Of a DNA stretch of 8,422 nt, positions 6,773-8,422 are shown in pieces; positions within the stretch are counted from its first letter, which is position 1, and every line of letters begins with the position of its first letter. Location of the stretch: assembly GCA_025350365.1 (NCBI GenBank), contig JANXXY010000292.1:1-8422 (forward strand), in the 5' to 3' direction. The DNA comes from Bacteroidales bacterium. Lineage in GTDB: Bacteria; Bacteroidota; Bacteroidia; Bacteroidales; JAAUTT01. A program made the position numbers and the translations under genes. The notes beneath the pieces are model-generated. The model did no database searches and was not told the origin of the DNA. It saw only the letters and a program-made list of their open reading frames with translations.

Positions 6773-7396
6773 TCAGATAAGTCCTGCGTCAATGGCTATA
6801 AGAATATCTTCAATAACCTGATCTTCCCCTGAGGCATCGTATTTGGTTTTAAGATTCGACCCGAATAGACGTGCCATCGTTTGCCAGAAAACCGCCGAAA
6901 AAGTGCCACGCAATTCTTTTACAAGTTCATATGATGTTTGTCCCGTTTCGCGATCGATAAGTTTTATAAGAAGTCGCCCTTGATTGATGGTAAGATTTTT
7001 TAATTCTTCTTCAAACTGAGCTCTTATTTCTTTTTCAGTTTGTTTCGTAAATTCTTTCCGTTCTTTCTCAGTTTTTAATGTGAGAAAGCGTTGGTTCATT
7101 AAGTTAAGTTTGTATTTTGCCATCTTGGCATAAGGATATACTTTTTTCAGATTATAGACCAAACGATTAAATTTACGTTCTTCGCGTTTGGTTTGAAAAA
7201 CAGGTTTAGGTTTATTGGCTGTATCCGCAAATATGTCAATATCATTCATATAGGAGATAATAATGGTATCTCCATTTTCAATTTTGGCATGTACTTTAAT
7301 TCTTCCTGAGGTATCGGTGTTTATTTGACTCCTTAATGAAGCTATCGAACATGTTAGCCCTAAAAATATGAAAAAAAGCTGCCTGATCATGTCCAC
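6773..7396 (-). CDS. Secreted DUF4294 domain protein, function unknown
   Basis: The 207-residue product begins with a signal peptide: MDMIRQ, a hydrophobic core (about 7-20), then LRSQ, with likely cleavage before Gln24, a pattern common in Bacteroidetes. Cys16 is not in a lipobox, so a periplasmic or secreted soluble protein is more likely than a lipoprotein. The mature part has a short beta-rich stretch (about 32-58), then a basic helical region (70-135) holding the recognisable DUF4294 signature VYNLKKVYPYAKMAKYKL (80-97), and a C-terminal region with GRLLIKLIDRETGQTSYEL (140-158). The biochemical role of DUF4294 is not known to me. An alternative start at the third codon (ATG, 7390) would remove two residues. 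Its TGA lies 4 bp from the end of the sugar transferase on the other strand. No clear promoter is visible in the 146 bp upstream, so read-through from the iron-sulfur genes is possible. Confidence 0.82.
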   Translation of the reverse strand: MDMIRQLFFIFLGLTCSIASLRSQINTDTSGRIKVHAKIENGDTIIISYMNDIDIFADTANKPKPVFQTKREERKFNRLVYNLKKVYPYAKMAKYKLNLMNQRFLTLKTEKERKEFTKQTEKEIRAQFEEELKNLTINQGRLLIKLIDRETGQTSYELVKELRGTFSAVFWQTMARLFGSNLKTKYDASGEDQVIEDILIAIDAGLI

Positions 7397-7542
7397 ATAA
7401 TATCTTTATGCAATAAAATCACGTTTATTTTTTGGTAAAACCTTCTACAAAGATCGCAATCATAAAACGAGTTTCAAAGCGGAAAATTTATCAATACTGG
7501 AAATCTACGCACGTTAAGTTTCCGGTTGTTCCTGCAAATTTG

Positions 7543-7734
7543 CTATACCGATCGATGCGAGTGATCACAAAAGGGTTGTATTTTGCTTTTGCCACAACGG
7601 CAAAGCTTTATTGAATCACCTGTAGGAATGATGTTTCCCTGGGGGTCTTTTAAAATAAAATTTCCTTTTACCTTTAACGATGCTCCTGGCTTAAAAGTAA
7701 ATTCGGCTACATATAATTTTGAGGTGTCTTCCAT
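7543..7734 (-). CDS. Small CDGSH-type iron-sulfur protein
   Basis: This 63-residue protein has a single CDGSH motif at its C-terminus: C45-R-C47-G-K-S50, then P54-F-C56-D57-H58-S59-H60. It fits C-x-C-x2-(S/T)-x3-P-x-C-D-G-(S/A/T)-H except that the Gly after Asp is His. In this family the three Cys and one His coordinate a redox-active, pH-labile [2Fe-2S] cluster. The N-terminal half forms predicted beta strands with a GNFILKDPQGN turn and aligns with the C-terminal half of the neighbouring gene product, so the two look like paralogues. It has no signal peptide or membrane segment, so it is probably cytoplasmic. It starts 12 bp after the stop of that gene and should be co-transcribed. A role in electron or cluster transfer is inference. 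Confidence 0.9.
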   Translation of the reverse strand: MEDTSKLYVAEFTFKPGASLKVKGNFILKDPQGNIIPTGDSIKLCRCGKSKIQPFCDHSHRSV

Positions 7735-7746
7735 TATTTTTTTTCA

Positions 7747-8199
7747 TTAACCTTCAAATGCTATTTTTCTATGTGTACCGTCACAAAATGGCATATTATT
7801 CGATGCGCCACATCTGCAAAACGAAGTAATTGAATACGTTTTATATTCTTTCCCATCGTTATCGGTAAGTTTAATTTTACCCGTTACAACTAAAGGGCCA
7901 TCTTTCATTATCTGAATTTCAACCGGATGAAGAATTGTAGCCTCCACTTGTTTGGTTATTGTAGAGGGATCAATGCTATTATCATCGTTCCATTTAAAGG
8001 TGAGTGCATCTGTTGGACATTTATTCACCATTTCAATAATTTTTTCAGATGATGCCCCGTTTATATTTATCCATGGTCGGTTGCGTGGGTTAAATACTTC
8101 CGTTAGCTGCGTATAACATGTTGTGGCATGAATGCATTTTTTTGGTTGCCAATATACGGTGATTTTTCCGTTAGAATATTCTCTGTTGTTACTTTCCAT
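7747..8199 (-). CDS. Fusion of a YjdI-like (divergent 4Fe-4S mono-cluster) domain and a CDGSH iron-sulfur domain
   Basis: The 150-residue protein has two iron-sulfur modules. Residues about 11-70 match the YjdI/Fer4_19 pattern: KCIHATTC (Cys22, His24, Cys28), the FNPRNRPWI block, and VNKCPTDAL with Cys61. Only three cysteines are visible, so a fourth cluster ligand would have to be another residue, for example His24. Residues about 92-146 form a canonical CDGSH domain: C128-R-C130-G-A-S133 and P137-F-C139-D-G-T-H143. No signal peptide or membrane segment is present. It is the first gene of a two-gene unit with a stand-alone CDGSH protein and has a well-formed promoter upstream. Together the pair would carry three cluster sites. 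The domain calls are strong; redox partners and physiological role are unknown. Confidence 0.92.
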   Translation of the reverse strand: MESNNREYSNGKITVYWQPKKCIHATTCYTQLTEVFNPRNRPWININGASSEKIIEMVNKCPTDALTFKWNDDNSIDPSTITKQVEATILHPVEIQIMKDGPLVVTGKIKLTDNDGKEYKTYSITSFCRCGASNNMPFCDGTHRKIAFEG

Positions 8200-8223
8200 T
8201 GTTCAGTATTTTCAAGGGTAGTA

Positions 8224-8253
8224 CAAAATTAAACGAAAAAAGTTCAGGTGCAA
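8224..8253 (-). promoter_or_regulatory. Bacteroidetes-type promoter for the iron-sulfur gene pair
   Basis: On the minus strand TTG (8253-8251) and TAATTTTG (8231-8224) are separated by 19 bp, an excellent match to the Bacteroidetes -33 (TTTG/TTG) and -7 (TAnnTTTG) promoter. Transcription would start near 8217, about 18 nt before the ATG at 8199. The -33 TTG lies within the left arm of the long inverted repeat at 8250-8341, so any DNA structure or bound protein there would overlap the promoter. Confidence 0.65.
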
Positions 8254-8341
8254 TTATCAAGTTTTTTAAATCACTTAGGTTGTAAGATATGGCAAGGATG
8301 CTTTATTTAATGATTTAAAATAAATATTTATTGATAATTGC
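8250..8341. repeat. Nested inverted repeats (11 bp and 10 bp) upstream of the iron-sulfur genes
   Basis: GCAATTATCAA (8250-8260) is the perfect reverse complement of TTGATAATTGC (8331-8341). Inside it, TTTTAAATCA (8264-8273) is the perfect reverse complement of TGATTTAAAA (8311-8320). A smaller CTTA/TAAG stem (8274-8277, 8283-8286) lies in the 37-nt interior. Two properly nested perfect repeats in 92 bp are unlikely by chance even at this A/T content. No open reading frame covers the region. It could be a small structured RNA, a palindromic mobile mini-element, or a cruciform regulatory region. Confidence 0.55.
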
Positions 8342-8347
8342 TACTGA

Positions 8348-8414
8348 CCGACTAAAATAATAAAATTCTTCGCTTTGCTCAGAATTACAAACGTTTATGT
8401 TAGTTTTTAGTCGG
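8348..8414. repeat. Second palindromic unit, resembles a dispersed genomic repeat
   Basis: CCGACTAAAA (8348-8357) and TTTTAGTCGG (8405-8414) are perfect reverse complements. Inside them AATTCT (8364-8369) pairs with AGAATT (8381-8386) around TCGCTTTGCTC. The inner ATTCTTCGCTTTGCTCAGAAT resembles intergenic repeats I recall from many Bacteroidetes genomes, and the G-rich run after the right arm (8413-8422) looks like the start of another such repeat cut by the window edge. No gene is visible here. Identity as a repeat family rests on recognition, not on a search. Confidence 0.5.
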
Positions 8415-8422
8415 AGGGGGTG

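Noticed and set aside
7432..7614. 60-codon plus-strand open frame overlapping the CDGSH gene
   Set aside because: It overlaps the cluster-binding end of a real gene on the other strand, has no promoter or domain, and its composition is not protein-like.
1..8422. Defence, CRISPR, phage or toxin-antitoxin system
   Set aside because: No repeat-spacer array, Cas, restriction, abortive-infection, phage or transposase protein is encoded. All substantial open frames have housekeeping or DUF4294 assignments.

Overview
The window is a chromosomal segment of an AT-rich member of the Bacteroidota (Bacteroidetes). The signs are: start codons preceded by A/T-rich leaders with no Shine-Dalgarno; several TAnnTTTG -7 boxes, the Bacteroidetes housekeeping promoter signature; a DUF4294 gene, a family I know essentially from this phylum; a signal peptide ending in S-Q; and a polyprenyl sugar transferase of the type common in the phylum. 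I cannot name the genus. The gene content is mostly housekeeping. There is no phage, CRISPR, tRNA, rRNA or transposase gene.

Layout. At 1-182 is a structured upstream region: four CTTAAT-like hexamers exactly 11 bp apart, a -7 box, and an inverted repeat in the presumed leader. It drives an ECF sigma factor (183-689, +). A convergent intergenic region (690-984) holds direct repeats and a strong 31-bp palindrome abutted by a 7-bp direct repeat. On the minus strand follow full-length glycine dehydrogenase gcvP (985-3858), a short glyoxalase II-type metallo-hydrolase (3930-4568) and protein-L-isoaspartate methyltransferase pcm (4576-5226). pcm and the hydrolase are 7 bp apart and look like one transcript. 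gcvP seems to have its own promoter.

Divergent from pcm is a 472-residue membrane sugar-phosphate transferase (5350-6768, +), which would start polyprenyl-linked exopolysaccharide or O-antigen-like synthesis. It ends 4 bp from the convergent stop of a secreted DUF4294 protein (6773-7396, -). Upstream of that on the minus strand is a two-gene iron-sulfur unit: a YjdI-like cluster domain fused to a CDGSH domain (7747-8199), then a stand-alone CDGSH protein (7543-7734). Its promoter (TTG-N19-TAATTTTG) is the best in the window. The last 170 bases contain nested perfect inverted repeats and a second palindromic unit resembling a dispersed genomic repeat.

The genes do not form one pathway. They are independent units: envelope or stress regulation (sigma), glycine/one-carbon metabolism (gcvP), protein repair and aldehyde/thioester detoxification (pcm plus hydrolase), surface polysaccharide, and iron-sulfur proteins. 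I do not see a clear new multi-gene system. The most interesting material is non-coding: the phased repeats before the sigma gene, the palindrome at 841-872, and the nested palindromes at 8250-8414.
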